Origin: Woeseiaceae bacterium | GTDB lineage: Bacteria; Pseudomonadota; Gammaproteobacteria; Steroidobacterales; Woeseiaceae | NCBI GenBank assembly: GCA_028279985.1 | Contig: JANQMR010000015.1 | Coordinates: 43,433-107,432, forward strand | Length of the DNA stretch: 64,000 nucleotides | Direction of reading: 5' to 3' | Shown here: piece after piece, positions 8,065 to 16,913 of the stretch | Position numbering within the stretch: position 1 is the stretch's first letter | How the letters are laid out: each line of letters starts with the position of its first letter | Program-made: the position numbers and the translations under genes | Notes under the pieces: model-generated | Database searches by the model: none | What the model was told of the DNA's origin: nothing | Seen by the model: only the letters and a program-made list of their open reading frames with translations

Positions 8065-9113
8065 TGCTGACGCTTGCCTGGCCCTGGGTGTTGCTGGTTC
8101 TGCCGCTGCCTTTCGTGTTGAGGGCCTTGTTGCCCGAGGCGCGCGGGTTACGGGAAGCCGGCCTCAACGTACCCAGCCTGACCGGGTTTGCGATGCTCGC
8201 GGATCGCGCGCGGACCGAGGTCCTGTCGAACTGGCGTTTCTGGATTGCGACCGTCGCGTGGCTGTTGCTGGTGCTCGCCGCCGCCCGGCCGGAACGGGTC
8301 GGCGAGGAGCTCGACGTGCCGGTCTCTGGCCGCAACCTGATGCTTGCGGTCGATCTGTCGGGCAGCATGGACCAGAAGGACTTCGAGCTCGGCAATCGCA
8401 GGGTGGACCGGCTGACGGCCACCAAGGCGGTGGCCAGCGACTTCATCGGGCGCCGCGAAGGCGACCGGATCGGGCTGATCCTGTTCGGCGAACGCGCTTA
8501 CCTGCAAGTGCCCCTGACCCTCGACCGCGAAACCGTCAAGGTCTTGCTGATGGAAGCGTTCATCGGCCTCGCGGGCGAAAAAACCGCCATCGGCGACGCG
8601 ATCACGCTGGCGGTCAAACGTATCCACGATCAAGAATCCGACGCCGGCGAGCAGGTGCTGGTGCTGCTCACCGATGGCGCCAATACCGCGGGCGAGGTCG
8701 ATCCGCTCAAAGCCGCGGAGCTGGCGGCGCAGGTAGGGCTTCGCGTTTACACGATCGGTATCGGCGCCGAGCAGCTCGAGGTGGCTTCGATCATCGGCGG
8801 GCGGCGCAGCGTCAATCCGTCCGCGGATCTCGACGAGGAAACCCTGACGGGCATCGCGGAGCTGACCGGCGGGCGTTACTTCCGGGCCACCGACACGGCC
8901 ACGCTGCAGGACATCTACCGGCTGGTGGACGAGCTCGAGCCCGTGGAGGAACCCGAAACCGGATTCAGGCCGGTCCAGTCGCTGTACCACTGGCCGCTGG
9001 GCGGTGCGTTCGTCCTGGCGTCGCTGGCCTGCCTGATCAGCCTCATTCGCTCGCTCGCCATGCCGGGCCTCGCGAGGCGCGGCCGACCCGGAGCGCAAAC
9101 CGATGCCGGCTGA
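8064..9113 (+). CDS. VWA-domain membrane protein (BatA-like)
   Basis: This 349-residue protein has two N-terminal hydrophobic segments (about 5-24 and 58-74), a von Willebrand factor A domain from about 90 to 290, and a C-terminal transmembrane helix (about 312-332). The metal-ion-dependent adhesion site is complete: DLSGS at 97-101 with the downstream LTDGAN aspartate. The layout is that of BatA-type proteins, which sit in the inner membrane with the VWA domain outside and work with MoxR in stress resistance (named for aerotolerance in Bacteroides). The ATG overlaps the previous stop; its 3' end overlaps the next gene by 11 bp. Confidence 0.93.
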   Translation: MLTLAWPWVLLVLPLPFVLRALLPEARGLREAGLNVPSLTGFAMLADRARTEVLSNWRFWIATVAWLLLVLAAARPERVGEELDVPVSGRNLMLAVDLSGSMDQKDFELGNRRVDRLTATKAVASDFIGRREGDRIGLILFGERAYLQVPLTLDRETVKVLLMEAFIGLAGEKTAIGDAITLAVKRIHDQESDAGEQVLVLLTDGANTAGEVDPLKAAELAAQVGLRVYTIGIGAEQLEVASIIGGRRSVNPSADLDEETLTGIAELTGGRYFRATDTATLQDIYRLVDELEPVEEPETGFRPVQSLYHWPLGGAFVLASLACLISLIRSLAMPGLARRGRPGAQTDAG

Positions 9114-10920
9114 CTTTCATTTCCTGAGACCGGAATGGCTGTGGGCCGTGCCGCTGGCGGTGCTCGCGGCCTGGACGCTCGCGCGCCGTAGTCTGGGTCC
9201 CGGTAGCTGGGAACAGGTGGTCGATCCCGCGCTCGCCCCGCATGTATTGTCCGGCGCGGCCAACCGTCGCGGCGACGGGCGCTGGTGGTTATTGGGGGTG
9301 ACCGGCGCCATCGCGGCCGTGGCGCTGGCGGGTCCGGCCTGGGAGCGTGTCGAACAACCCGTGTTTCGTTCGGACCAGGCCCTGGTCATCGCTCTCGACC
9401 TGTCGCGGTCGATGGACGCCCAGGACGTATCGCCGAGCCGCATGGCACGCGCGCGGCTGAAAATTCTCGACATCCTGGAGCGCCGGGCCGACGGCCAGAC
9501 GGCGCTGATCGTCTATTCGGCCAATGCGTTCACCGTTACGCCGCTTACGACCGATACCGATACGATCGCCGCGTTGGTCAACAGCCTCAGCACCGACATC
9601 ATGCCGAGTCGCGGCAGCTATCCGCTTGCCGCAATGACCAAAGGCCGGGACCTGCTCGACCAGGCCGGCGTCGGCGCCGGCGAGGTGCTGCTGGTCACCG
9701 ACGGCGGCTCGTCACCGGCAGCCCAGCGGGTCGCCGGCGATCTCCGGGAACTCGGTTATCGCGTGTCGGTGCTTGGCGTCGGTACCGCGCAGGGTGCGCC
9801 GATTCCGAAGTCCACCGGCGGTTTCGTCACCGATCGGGCCGGCAGGATTGCCGTACCGCAACTCGAGGAGCGCTCGTTGCGGGCGCTGGCGGCTGCCGGC
9901 GGCGGCCGTTATGCGACCCTGACCGCCGACACCCGCGACCTCGATTACCTGTTGTCGGGTGAAGTCGGCGGTCGCGAGGCCGGCGACGAATCGCTGGCGA
10001 CGGATCAATGGCGCGAAGAAGGGCCCTGGCTCGCGCTCTTGTTGTTGCCGCTTGCGGCGCTCGCGTTCAGGCGCGGATGGGTGCCGGTCGTCGCGCTCAT
10101 GCTGTTCCCGTTTGCCGGGCAGGTCCATGCGTCGGTCTGGGACGATCTCTGGCAAACCAGGGACCAGCAGGCGCGACGGGCGCTCGAAGCCGGCGATGCG
10201 GCTGAAGCCGCCGCGCTGTTCGAGAATTCCGACTGGCAGGCGGTCGCGCGGTACCGCGCCGGCGACTACGCGGAGAGCGCCGCGCGATTCGCCGAGCAGG
10301 GGGACACGCGTAATCTGTACAACCTCGGCAATGCGCTCGCGAGGCTCGGAGAACTCGAGTCCGCGATCGATGCTTACGAAACCGTGCTGGAGATGGAGCC
10401 CGACCACTCCGACGCCGCTTACAATCGCGATCTGTTGCGCCAGTTGCAGCAACGGCAGCAAGAACAATCCGAGCAGCAGGGCCAGGGTGACGAGGAACAG
10501 TCCTCCGACCAGCAAGGCGGAGAGAATCAGGAATCGGCCGGTGACGCCGGACAGCAGGGCGAAGACGGCAGCTCGGCGTCGTCGAGCGAGAACGATGAGT
10601 CGTCGCAGCCGAATGAGCGGCAGTCGAGCGAGGAGGACCTCCAGGCGCTGCGGGAGGAGCTCGATCGCGCCGCCGAGGAAGCCGAGCGCGCCAATCAAGA
10701 GCTGACCGATCCGCAATACACCCCGCAATACACAGAAGAACAGCTCGAAGCGCTGCGCCGCGCGCAGGAGCAACAGCAGGCCATGGAGCAATGGCTGAGG
10801 CGCATTCCCAACGATCCGGGCGGCTTGTTGCGCCGCAAGTTCCGTTACCAGTATCAACGCATGGGCAAGGATCAGGACGGCAACAACCTGTGGCCTGACG
10901 ACGAGGTGCAGCCGTGGTGA
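9103..10920 (+). CDS. VWA + TPR membrane protein (BatB/BatC-like fusion)
   Basis: The 605-residue product combines what are BatB and BatC elsewhere. Residues 1-80 hold two membrane segments. A VWA domain spans about 92-290 with an intact MIDAS (DLSRS at 99-103, LVTDGGSS). A further membrane helix lies near 308-340. TPR repeats cover about 365-450 (YNLGNALARLGELESAIDAY is typical). The tail is low-complexity, Gln/Glu/Ser-rich (about 446-540), with a final basic segment. The low-complexity tail may reflect slippage-prone sequence or a flexible linker. It overlaps both neighbours (11 bp upstream, 7 bp downstream), so the operon is tightly coupled. Confidence 0.92.
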   Translation: MPADFHFLRPEWLWAVPLAVLAAWTLARRSLGPGSWEQVVDPALAPHVLSGAANRRGDGRWWLLGVTGAIAAVALAGPAWERVEQPVFRSDQALVIALDLSRSMDAQDVSPSRMARARLKILDILERRADGQTALIVYSANAFTVTPLTTDTDTIAALVNSLSTDIMPSRGSYPLAAMTKGRDLLDQAGVGAGEVLLVTDGGSSPAAQRVAGDLRELGYRVSVLGVGTAQGAPIPKSTGGFVTDRAGRIAVPQLEERSLRALAAAGGGRYATLTADTRDLDYLLSGEVGGREAGDESLATDQWREEGPWLALLLLPLAALAFRRGWVPVVALMLFPFAGQVHASVWDDLWQTRDQQARRALEAGDAAEAAALFENSDWQAVARYRAGDYAESAARFAEQGDTRNLYNLGNALARLGELESAIDAYETVLEMEPDHSDAAYNRDLLRQLQQRQQEQSEQQGQGDEEQSSDQQGGENQESAGDAGQQGEDGSSASSSENDESSQPNERQSSEEDLQALREELDRAAEEAERANQELTDPQYTPQYTEEQLEALRRAQEQQQAMEQWLRRIPNDPGGLLRRKFRYQYQRMGKDQDGNNLWPDDEVQPW

Positions 10921-12614
10921 TACCGGCGGTTCGACGGCGTCGCTACGCCTGCTTGTTGGCGGCCGTCATTCTGCTGCCGGGCGCCGACGCGCTTGCCGCG
11001 GTCGCGGCGAAGCTCAGCCGTTCCAACGTCGAGCTCAACGAGTCGTTTACGCTCGAAATCGTCGCCGATATGCAGGCCGTCTCCGGATCGCCCGATGTTT
11101 CGCCGCTGTACGCGGATTTCGACGTCGGTCAGAGCTTGCAGCAAGAAAACACGACGATCGTCAACGGACAGATCAGCCGCACGCTGACCTGGAGTTACGC
11201 GCTGATGGCAAAGCGAACCGGACAGCTCGAGATACCGCCGATCACCGTCGGCAACGCACAAACCCGGCCGCTGACGATCGTCGTCAACGAACCCAGCGAG
11301 CTGCCGCCGGGCGAGGCCGATGTGTTCATCACCGCCGAGGTGGACCAGGAATACACCTACGTGCAGGCGCAGGTCCTGTACCGGATCAAGATCTATCGCG
11401 CCGTGCCGACCCGGCAGCCGGCCTTACGCGATCCGGGCTTCACAGGCGCCGAGGTACTGGTCGAAAACGCCGGCGACGATCGCAGTTACGAGGCAATCCT
11501 GAACGGCCGGGCCTACAATGTCGTCGAGAGAACCTACGCCGTCTTTCCGCAGCAAAGCGGTGAAATCGCGATATCGCCCGCCCGCTTCGAGGCACGTGTG
11601 CTGCGCAACGGGCGAATCACCGGGCGCAAGGTCTTCGAGTCGGAGGCGCTCACAATCGATGTGCAGCCGATCCCGCCGCCGCCGGCCGAGTTTCCGGACG
11701 CGGTCTGGTTGCCTGCCCGCGATCTCGAGCTCAGTGAGGACTGGTCGCGCGATGTCGACGAGCTGACTGCGGGCGAGCCGATCACACGCAACCTGACGAT
11801 CAGCGCGCTGGGCCAGCTCGAAACGCAGATCCCGCAAATCGATCCGCCCGAGGTTGCAGGCGTACGTATCTATCCCGACAAACCCGAACTGTCGCGCCTC
11901 GTTCAGGCCGGCGGCATTCGCGGCCAGCGCAAGGATGAATATGCGCTGATCGGAGTGAGCGCGGGTATCGTCGAGTTGCCCGAGATGGCCCTGCCCTGGT
12001 GGGATGTCTCCGCCGGCGAATGGCGCGTGGCGCGCCTGCCGGGCCGGATGTTCAGCATACTGGCGGCTTCCGATCCGGCGCCTGCTGAGCCCGTCACGAG
12101 GACGGTCGAGACCGAGCTCAGCGCGGAGCCGGGCACCCTGACGGTGTACTCCGGTTTCTGGCGTCGAGTCAGCGAGGCCCTGGCCGTGGCGTGGCTGCTC
12201 ACAGTAGTCGCCTGGTGGTGGTCGTCGCGCCCGGCGCGCGACAGGCCGACCGCCAGGCGCCAGGAACCCGGGACGCCGCCGCACAAGCAACAAACGCAAG
12301 CCCTGAAGGCGGCGCGCAAGGCAGCGCTCGCCGGCGACCCCAAGACCCTCAGGCGTGCAATGCTGCAATGGGCCGAGCTCGAATGGCCGGGCCGGGCGCC
12401 GCGCAGCATCGGCGCGCTCGCCACGCGCGTTTCCGCGCCCCTGGCCGACGAGCTCAGACGCCTGTCCAGCGCGAGTTACGGCCCCGGCGCCGCGGATTGG
12501 GACGGTCAGGGCCTGGCGAAAGCCTTGCGCTCGTTCTCGGTCGTCGATGCCGTCGACGTCGACAATAGCGGCCGCGCAGCGCAGCGCCTGCCGCCTTTGA
12601 TGCCGTCGAGCTGA
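10914..12614 (+). CDS. BatD family protein
   Basis: This 566-residue protein has a signal peptide (RRYACLLAAVILLPGADALA) and a large periplasmic region of repeated beta domains typical of BatD/oxygen-tolerance proteins (SRSNVELNESFTLEI; YALMAKRTGQLEIPPI; RTYAVFPQQSGEIAISP). A transmembrane helix lies near 420-437 (LAVAWLLTVVAWWW), followed by a cytoplasmic tail. The start is one of two adjacent GTG codons: 10914, or 10917 which overlaps the upstream stop as GTGA. BatD usually closes Bat operons, and here it is the last recognisable member. The family is clear, though the biochemical role is not established. Confidence 0.9.
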   Translation: MVIPAVRRRRYACLLAAVILLPGADALAAVAAKLSRSNVELNESFTLEIVADMQAVSGSPDVSPLYADFDVGQSLQQENTTIVNGQISRTLTWSYALMAKRTGQLEIPPITVGNAQTRPLTIVVNEPSELPPGEADVFITAEVDQEYTYVQAQVLYRIKIYRAVPTRQPALRDPGFTGAEVLVENAGDDRSYEAILNGRAYNVVERTYAVFPQQSGEIAISPARFEARVLRNGRITGRKVFESEALTIDVQPIPPPPAEFPDAVWLPARDLELSEDWSRDVDELTAGEPITRNLTISALGQLETQIPQIDPPEVAGVRIYPDKPELSRLVQAGGIRGQRKDEYALIGVSAGIVELPEMALPWWDVSAGEWRVARLPGRMFSILAASDPAPAEPVTRTVETELSAEPGTLTVYSGFWRRVSEALAVAWLLTVVAWWWSSRPARDRPTARRQEPGTPPHKQQTQALKAARKAALAGDPKTLRRAMLQWAELEWPGRAPRSIGALATRVSAPLADELRRLSSASYGPGAADWDGQGLAKALRSFSVVDAVDVDNSGRAAQRLPPLMPSS

Positions 12615-12616
12615 GC

Positions 12617-12644
12617 AGCCGACGCGCCCTAGCCGACGCGCCCT
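12617..12644. repeat. 14-bp tandem duplication just after the batD stop
   Basis: AGCCGACGCGCCCT occurs twice head to tail (12617-12630, 12631-12644), followed by a partial third copy (CGCCGATGCC) that runs into the next start codon. The array begins two bases after the batD stop codon. It is one of many such arrays at gene ends in this window. Confidence 0.9.
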
Positions 12645-12649
12645 CGCCG

Positions 12650-13561
12650 ATGCCGCCGGTTCATACGCCGCTGATTCTTTACGTTCCCGGGCTGTTGCCC
12701 AAGCCCGAGCCGTCCTTGCACAAGGACGCGTTGTTCCGCTGTCTGATCGCGGGCGTCGAAAGGCAGGCGCCCGCGGTTGCGGCCTCGCTGCGCGAAACCG
12801 GGCGGAGCTTCGACATCGTCGCCTGGACCTACGATTTTTATCGACGGCATCGCGATATCGGGCTCGACCGCGATGCCATCGAAGTCGTCATTACGCGGGC
12901 GGGAGCCACCGAAGCCGACATCGTCGAGGCGGCGTCGCCGACCCGCCGCGTGCTCCGCTCCCTGTATCGCGCGGGTAACCTGTTTCCGTTCCTGATTCCG
13001 CATCTCGCCAACGAACGGATCCAGCTACATCTCCGCGATCTCCGGCGGTATTCGGCCGACCGCAACGGCATCGCCGAACACGTACGCGAGATGCTCAAGG
13101 TCCCACTCAGGGCGGCCCGTGCCTCCGGCAGAAAGATTCTGTTGATCGGCCACAGCATGGGCTCGGTGATCGCCTACGACAGCCTCTGGCAGTTGACACA
13201 CGAATCCCGCGGCGACGTGGAAATCGACCTGTTCCTGACGATGGGGAGTCCCTTAGGCCAGAACTACGTGCGGCGGCACATACTCGGGCGGGACAGGCGG
13301 GGTGCGGCGCGTTATCCGGCGGGGATTCGCCGCTGGGTGAACCTGACCGCCGTCGGCGACATGACCGCGATCGACCCGAGGCTCGCACGCGACTTTGCCG
13401 AGATGACCGAGCTGGGCCTGGTACCGGCGATCGAGGACATCGAGGTGTTCAACTATTTCCGGCTGAACGGGGAGCTCAACGTGCATGCGGAGTACGGTTA
13501 TCTGGTGAACGACGTCACCGCCCGGGTCGTCGCGGACTGGTGGCGAGCGCAGGCGGGCTGA
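12650..13561 (+). CDS. alpha/beta-hydrolase-like protein, function unknown
   Basis: The 303-residue product has a lipase-type nucleophile elbow GHSMGS with S169 after a beta-strand (RKILLI). It also has a possible oxyanion stretch PLILYVPGLLP at the N-terminus and a late aspartate/histidine candidate region (TAVGDMTAIDPR; LNVHAEYGYL). This indicates a serine hydrolase of the alpha/beta fold, perhaps acting on lipids or esters. No signal peptide is seen, so it is probably cytoplasmic. It lies 35 bp after batD and may be the last gene of that operon, but I know of no functional link with Bat proteins. The substrate is unknown. Confidence 0.8.
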   Translation: MPPVHTPLILYVPGLLPKPEPSLHKDALFRCLIAGVERQAPAVAASLRETGRSFDIVAWTYDFYRRHRDIGLDRDAIEVVITRAGATEADIVEAASPTRRVLRSLYRAGNLFPFLIPHLANERIQLHLRDLRRYSADRNGIAEHVREMLKVPLRAARASGRKILLIGHSMGSVIAYDSLWQLTHESRGDVEIDLFLTMGSPLGQNYVRRHILGRDRRGAARYPAGIRRWVNLTAVGDMTAIDPRLARDFAEMTELGLVPAIEDIEVFNYFRLNGELNVHAEYGYLVNDVTARVVADWWRAQAG

Positions 13562-13568
13562 AAGACTT

Positions 13569-13592
13569 GGGGGCTTCCGGAAAGCCCCCCTT
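13569..13592. terminator. stem-loop between convergent genes
   Basis: GGGGGCTT pairs with AAGCCCCC across a five-base loop (13569-13576, 13582-13589). It has only a short T-run on the plus strand (TTT) and A/T bases on the other. It is positioned between the convergent hydrolase and OmpA-family genes and could act as a weak bidirectional terminator. Confidence 0.55.
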
Positions 13593-13593
13593 T

Positions 13594-13620
13594 AGGATGG
13601 CCAGGATGGCTAGGACGGCT
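13594..13620. repeat. 9-bp triplication over the OmpA-family stop codon
   Basis: AGGATGGCC, AGGATGGCT and AGGACGGCT follow each other. On the minus strand the repeats read CCGTCCTAG, CCATCCTGG and CCATCCTAA, and the first supplies the gene's own stop codon. The 9-bp period keeps frame, so readthrough would meet a second in-frame stop 18 bases later. Confidence 0.9.
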
Positions 13621-15076
13621 CGAGATTCGGCTTGATCACGATGTCGATGCGGCGGTTCTTGTCCCGCCCCGACGCCGTTTCGTTACTGGCGACCGGGCGC
13701 GTCTCGCCATAGCCGGTGGCGATCAGGCGATAACTCGGGATGCGCATCGCGTTGATCATGTATTGCTGCACCGACTCGGCACGCTCCTGTGACAGCTTCT
13801 GATTGAAATCGTCGCCGCCGAAGGAATCGGTATGGCCTTCGATCGTGAGCTCGCTGCGCGGGAATACGTCGATGGCTTTCTCGACCTTGCCGAGCAGGCC
13901 GAAATTCGCCGGGTCGAGTTCGGATTCGCCGCTGTCGAAGCTCAGGCCGACGAGTCTCAGTATCACCGAGTCGCCCTGGCGGAACACACGCGCCTCTTCC
14001 GCGGTGAATATCTTCTCGACGCGTTCGAATTGTTCCTTGACGCGAGCCTGCGCCTCGAGGCGCTGGATCAGTGCGGCGCGCTCCGCCGTCGCGCCGCCCA
14101 GCCGTTCGTCCAGGACCCTGAGCTCCTCTTCCATGTCCGCGAGCCTGACCTCGTTCTCCGACTGCTCCTGTTCGAGGCGTTGAATGTTTGCGCGCAAGGT
14201 ATCGACATACGCGATGAGCTCGGCCGCCAGGCGTTCCGGTCCGTCCTGCATGTCGGGCACGATGTCGGCGGCGCCGGCGATCGCGGTGAGTGTCTGCTCC
14301 CATTCGAGCACGATCTCTTCCACCGTGACGTCGCGGTCGCGTTCCCGGCCGACGATCTCTGCCAGGTAAATGGCGTGCTTGGCCTCGTAATTCGCCCGTT
14401 TGGCCAGGCTGCGCGGCAGGTCCGTATCGTAGCGGTTCTCGTTGAGCTCCCGCTCGGCGTCGGCAAGCAGTTGCTTGGCCCTGCCGAGCGTGATCGGCGC
14501 GTAACGGCCGATGCGCATGCGTTCGGCGTCGGCAAGCAGCTCGCGCGTCTCGGTCAGATACTGCGCCTTGATCGCAAACAGTTCGGCATCGCGGTACAAG
14601 GCGGTCGCCTCGATGCCCCGGCGTTGGGCGAGCTTGAGGTCGCCTCGCTCGAGAATGCGGATCGTCTCGCCGAACTTGCGTTGCGCCTCCTGCCAGATCT
14701 CGGCCGATAGCTCGGGCGCCAGCGCGTTGGCGGCATCCTGGCGGCTTTTCATCACCTGGGCCAATGTCGTTGTCGCGAGTCCGGCGGCATCGGTCGCCGC
14801 CTCGAAGTGGCTCGTCGCCTCGCCGGCCTTGTCGCGGACGACGTCGATGTTGCGGCCTCGTTCCAGCGCCAACTCGGCGTCGCGATACTCCTTCATGCCG
14901 CGTTCGTAGCTGCGCGGCGCCAGCAGCGGGGCGTCGGCTTCGTCTGCCGCGGCCCTGGCGGCATCGGCCTCCCTGAAGAAAGTTTCTCTGAGCTCGTTCT
15001 GAGCACCGACCGGAGCGACAAGAAACAGCAGTGCGCCGAGGGCACACAGCACCGAATTCGTCGTTTTTGCGACCAT
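13610..15076 (-). CDS. OmpA-family peptidoglycan-associated protein with coiled-coil domain
   Basis: This 488-residue protein has a signal peptide (VLCALGALLFLVAPVGAQ). A long, mostly helical DUF4398-like/coiled-coil region follows (about 30-360; AELALERGRNIDVVRDKAGE, LEQEQSENEVRLADMEEELR). The C-terminal OmpA-like domain starts near 370 and has LTIEGHTDSFGGDDFNQKLS and the final GRDKNRRIDIVI, the residues that bind meso-diaminopimelate. It is therefore predicted to be periplasmic, or outer-membrane-associated, and to tether to peptidoglycan. No outer-membrane beta-barrel is seen. The gene is monocistronic, convergent with the hydrolase gene, and its stop lies within a triplicated 9-mer. Confidence 0.88.
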   Translation of the reverse strand: MVAKTTNSVLCALGALLFLVAPVGAQNELRETFFREADAARAAADEADAPLLAPRSYERGMKEYRDAELALERGRNIDVVRDKAGEATSHFEAATDAAGLATTTLAQVMKSRQDAANALAPELSAEIWQEAQRKFGETIRILERGDLKLAQRRGIEATALYRDAELFAIKAQYLTETRELLADAERMRIGRYAPITLGRAKQLLADAERELNENRYDTDLPRSLAKRANYEAKHAIYLAEIVGRERDRDVTVEEIVLEWEQTLTAIAGAADIVPDMQDGPERLAAELIAYVDTLRANIQRLEQEQSENEVRLADMEEELRVLDERLGGATAERAALIQRLEAQARVKEQFERVEKIFTAEEARVFRQGDSVILRLVGLSFDSGESELDPANFGLLGKVEKAIDVFPRSELTIEGHTDSFGGDDFNQKLSQERAESVQQYMINAMRIPSYRLIATGYGETRPVASNETASGRDKNRRIDIVIKPNLEPS

Positions 15077-15361
15077 AGACGGGTCCCCGTTGTGTGTAGA
15101 TCGGAGAACTGCCCGATATTACATATCCCACGCGGCAAAAACTGTGCATTGTGTCGCCTAAATGCCGCGGCTTTTTCGTATGGAACCTCGATTCCACGGA
15201 GCCGCGCCAGGCTTATGCAGAAGCTACCTGGTTTCCTTCCGGTGAAATCGTCGAACCATTCGGCGTGCCTTTTCACATCCGGCGGCCATGGCGGGCACGA
15301 ACTCCGAATTTGTGCTGCACCTCACAGACGGGCCGGCCCCCGATGCGTAGTCTTATCCCGC

Positions 15362-15559
15362 ATGTCGGCCAAGTACTACACCCAGTTCGTATTGACGGAC
15401 GCCCAGTATCGCGGTGGCAATGAATTCAGCGGTGTAGTCGAGCTCAGCCATCCGATGGAGGAGAACTCGGACAAACGGGACATCGAGGCGGTGTTGGCCA
15501 AGAATTTCGATCTGGCGAAGAGCGCGGTGAAGCTCGTGAGCTGGTCGCGACTGCACTGA
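15362..15559 (+). CDS. small conserved-looking protein, function unknown
   Basis: A 65-residue ORF (MSAKYYTQFVLTDAQYRGGN... ending VKLVSWSRLH) has a plausible beta-alpha-beta composition. It is followed 33 bases later by a strong intrinsic terminator, which supports it being a real short gene. No ribosome-binding site is obvious. The opposite strand also has an open frame, but it lacks a terminator and coding character. I recognise no family of known function. Confidence 0.65.
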   Translation: MSAKYYTQFVLTDAQYRGGNEFSGVVELSHPMEENSDKRDIEAVLAKNFDLAKSAVKLVSWSRLH

Positions 15560-15592
15560 ACATTCTGGATCCGGTTAATTCCCCCCTGACTC

Positions 15593-15617
15593 TCCCGGCT
15601 TCGGCCGGGATTTTTTT
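15593..15617 (+). terminator. UUCG-loop intrinsic terminator
   Basis: TCCCGGC pairs with GCCGGGA across a TTCG tetraloop and runs directly into seven T. It sits 33 bases after the small ORF ending at 15559. Very strong match to a rho-independent terminator. Confidence 0.94.
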
Positions 15618-15638
15618 GCCTGAGGCGAACCGCGGCCG

Positions 15639-15725
15639 CCGAAGAGACAGGTCGGGGGATGTTTCATTCGCTCAAACGGCTTCGCAAACTCGCTCGGTGA
15701 AACATCCCCCGACCTGCCTCTTCGG
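15639..15725. repeat. long inverted repeat (28-bp arms, 31-base loop)
   Basis: The left arm 15639-15666 and right arm 15698-15725 are reverse complements except for one position. The arms contain GGTCGGGGGATGTTTCA. A similar, even longer perfect hairpin containing GGTCGGGGATGTGTTCG lies at 35477-35563. There is no T-run, so it is not an ordinary terminator. It lies between the small ORF's terminator and lipA. Confidence 0.92.
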
Positions 15726-15824
15726 CTTCGAGCCCGTGTGCCGGGAATGGGACTCGTTGCGGCAAGTATGAGACAATGACCAGTTCTACTTGCGCCTCAA
15801 TTTTTTCCCGCATGTTTTCCCCGC

Positions 15825-16835
15825 ATGGCCAACAGTAAACAGTTCCGCGGCATTCCCATCGTCGAGAGCGGCAGTAAGTACCGAACCGATGCCGGCTTCT
15901 CCGCGATCAAAAACGGCGTCAAGCAACGCCGGGACAGCGAGCCCGTGGTCGCCGGACAGAAGCCGCGTTGGCTGAGGGCGAAGATGCCGTCCGGCCATGG
16001 TTATTCGGCGGTCAAGGGTATCGTCCGCGAGCATCGCCTGAGCACGGTGTGCGAGGAGTCGATGTGCCCGAACATCGGCGAATGTTGGAACGCCGGCACC
16101 GCGACGATCATGGTCATGGGTTCGGTCTGCACGCGCGCGTGCCGGTTCTGCGCCGTCGATACCGGCAATCCGAAAGGCTGGCTCGATCCGGAAGAACCCG
16201 TCAACACGGGCAGGGCCGTGAGGCTCATGGGCTTGAGTTACGTCGTGATTACCTCGGTCGATCGCGACGATCTGGCGGACGGCGGCGCGGGACACTACGC
16301 TGCCTGTGTGCGCGAGATCAAGCGCCTGAATCCCGGCACCGCGGTCGAGGCGCTGACGCCGGACTTCGACGGCGTCACCGAACACGTCGCGACGGTCGTC
16401 GATTCCGGCCTGGAGGTCTTTGCCCAAAACGTCGAAACCGTGCGTCGTCTGACCCATCCGGTGCGCGACCCCCGCGCCGGTTACGAGCAGACGCTGGGCG
16501 TGTTGGCGCATGCCAAAAAGCACCGCCCCGACGTGCTCACCAAGACCAGCCTGATGCTGGGTCTGGGTGAGCGCGACAACGAGATCATGCAGACGATGGA
16601 CGACCTGCGTGACGCCGGCGTCGATATTCTCACCCTCGGCCAGTACCTGCGGCCGACGCCCAATCATCTGGCCGTGGAGCGTTTCGTCACACCCGACGAG
16701 TTCGACGCCTACCGCCGCGAAGGCCTGGACAAGGGTTTCGTCGAAGTCGTCGCCGGCCCGATGGTGCGTTCGAGTTATCGCGCCGAGCAGGTACTGCAAG
16801 GAAACAACGTCGGTCTCGCGGTCGGTTCGGATTAG
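15825..16835 (+). CDS. lipA: lipoyl synthase
   Basis: LipA is a radical-SAM enzyme that inserts two sulphur atoms into protein-bound octanoyl groups to make the lipoyl cofactor of the 2-oxoacid dehydrogenases and the glycine cleavage system. The 336-residue protein has both iron-sulphur sites. The auxiliary cluster is C76-C81-C87 ([12 protein letters not shown]) and the radical-SAM cluster is C102-C106-C109 (CTRACRFC). Typical segments [19 protein letters not shown] and [10 protein letters not shown] are present, and the C-terminal serine region [12 protein letters not shown]. The first ATG gives a family-like length. lipB is not adjacent. Monocistronic or with sohB 78 bp downstream. Confidence 0.97.
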   Translation: MANSKQFRGIPIVESGSKYRTDAGFSAIKNGVKQRRDSEPVVAGQKPRWLRAKMPSGHGYSAVKGIVREHRLSTVCEESMCPNIGECWNAGTATIMVMGSVCTRACRFCAVDTGNPKGWLDPEEPVNTGRAVRLMGLSYVVITSVDRDDLADGGAGHYAACVREIKRLNPGTAVEALTPDFDGVTEHVATVVDSGLEVFAQNVETVRRLTHPVRDPRAGYEQTLGVLAHAKKHRPDVLTKTSLMLGLGERDNEIMQTMDDLRDAGVDILTLGQYLRPTPNHLAVERFVTPDEFDAYRREGLDKGFVEVVAGPMVRSSYRAEQVLQGNNVGLAVGSD

Positions 16836-16882
16836 GCGTTTCGATCCAATGCGAGTAATCCCCGCCGGGCCGACGAGCCCTT

Positions 16883-16902
16883 GCGTCCCCGAGCGTCCCC
16901 GA
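16883..16902. repeat. 10-bp tandem duplication upstream of sohB
   Basis: GCGTCCCCGA occurs twice in direct succession (16883-16892, 16893-16902), eleven bases before the sohB start codon, in the place where a ribosome-binding site would be expected. Confidence 0.85.
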
Positions 16903-16913
16903 ACGGATACGTC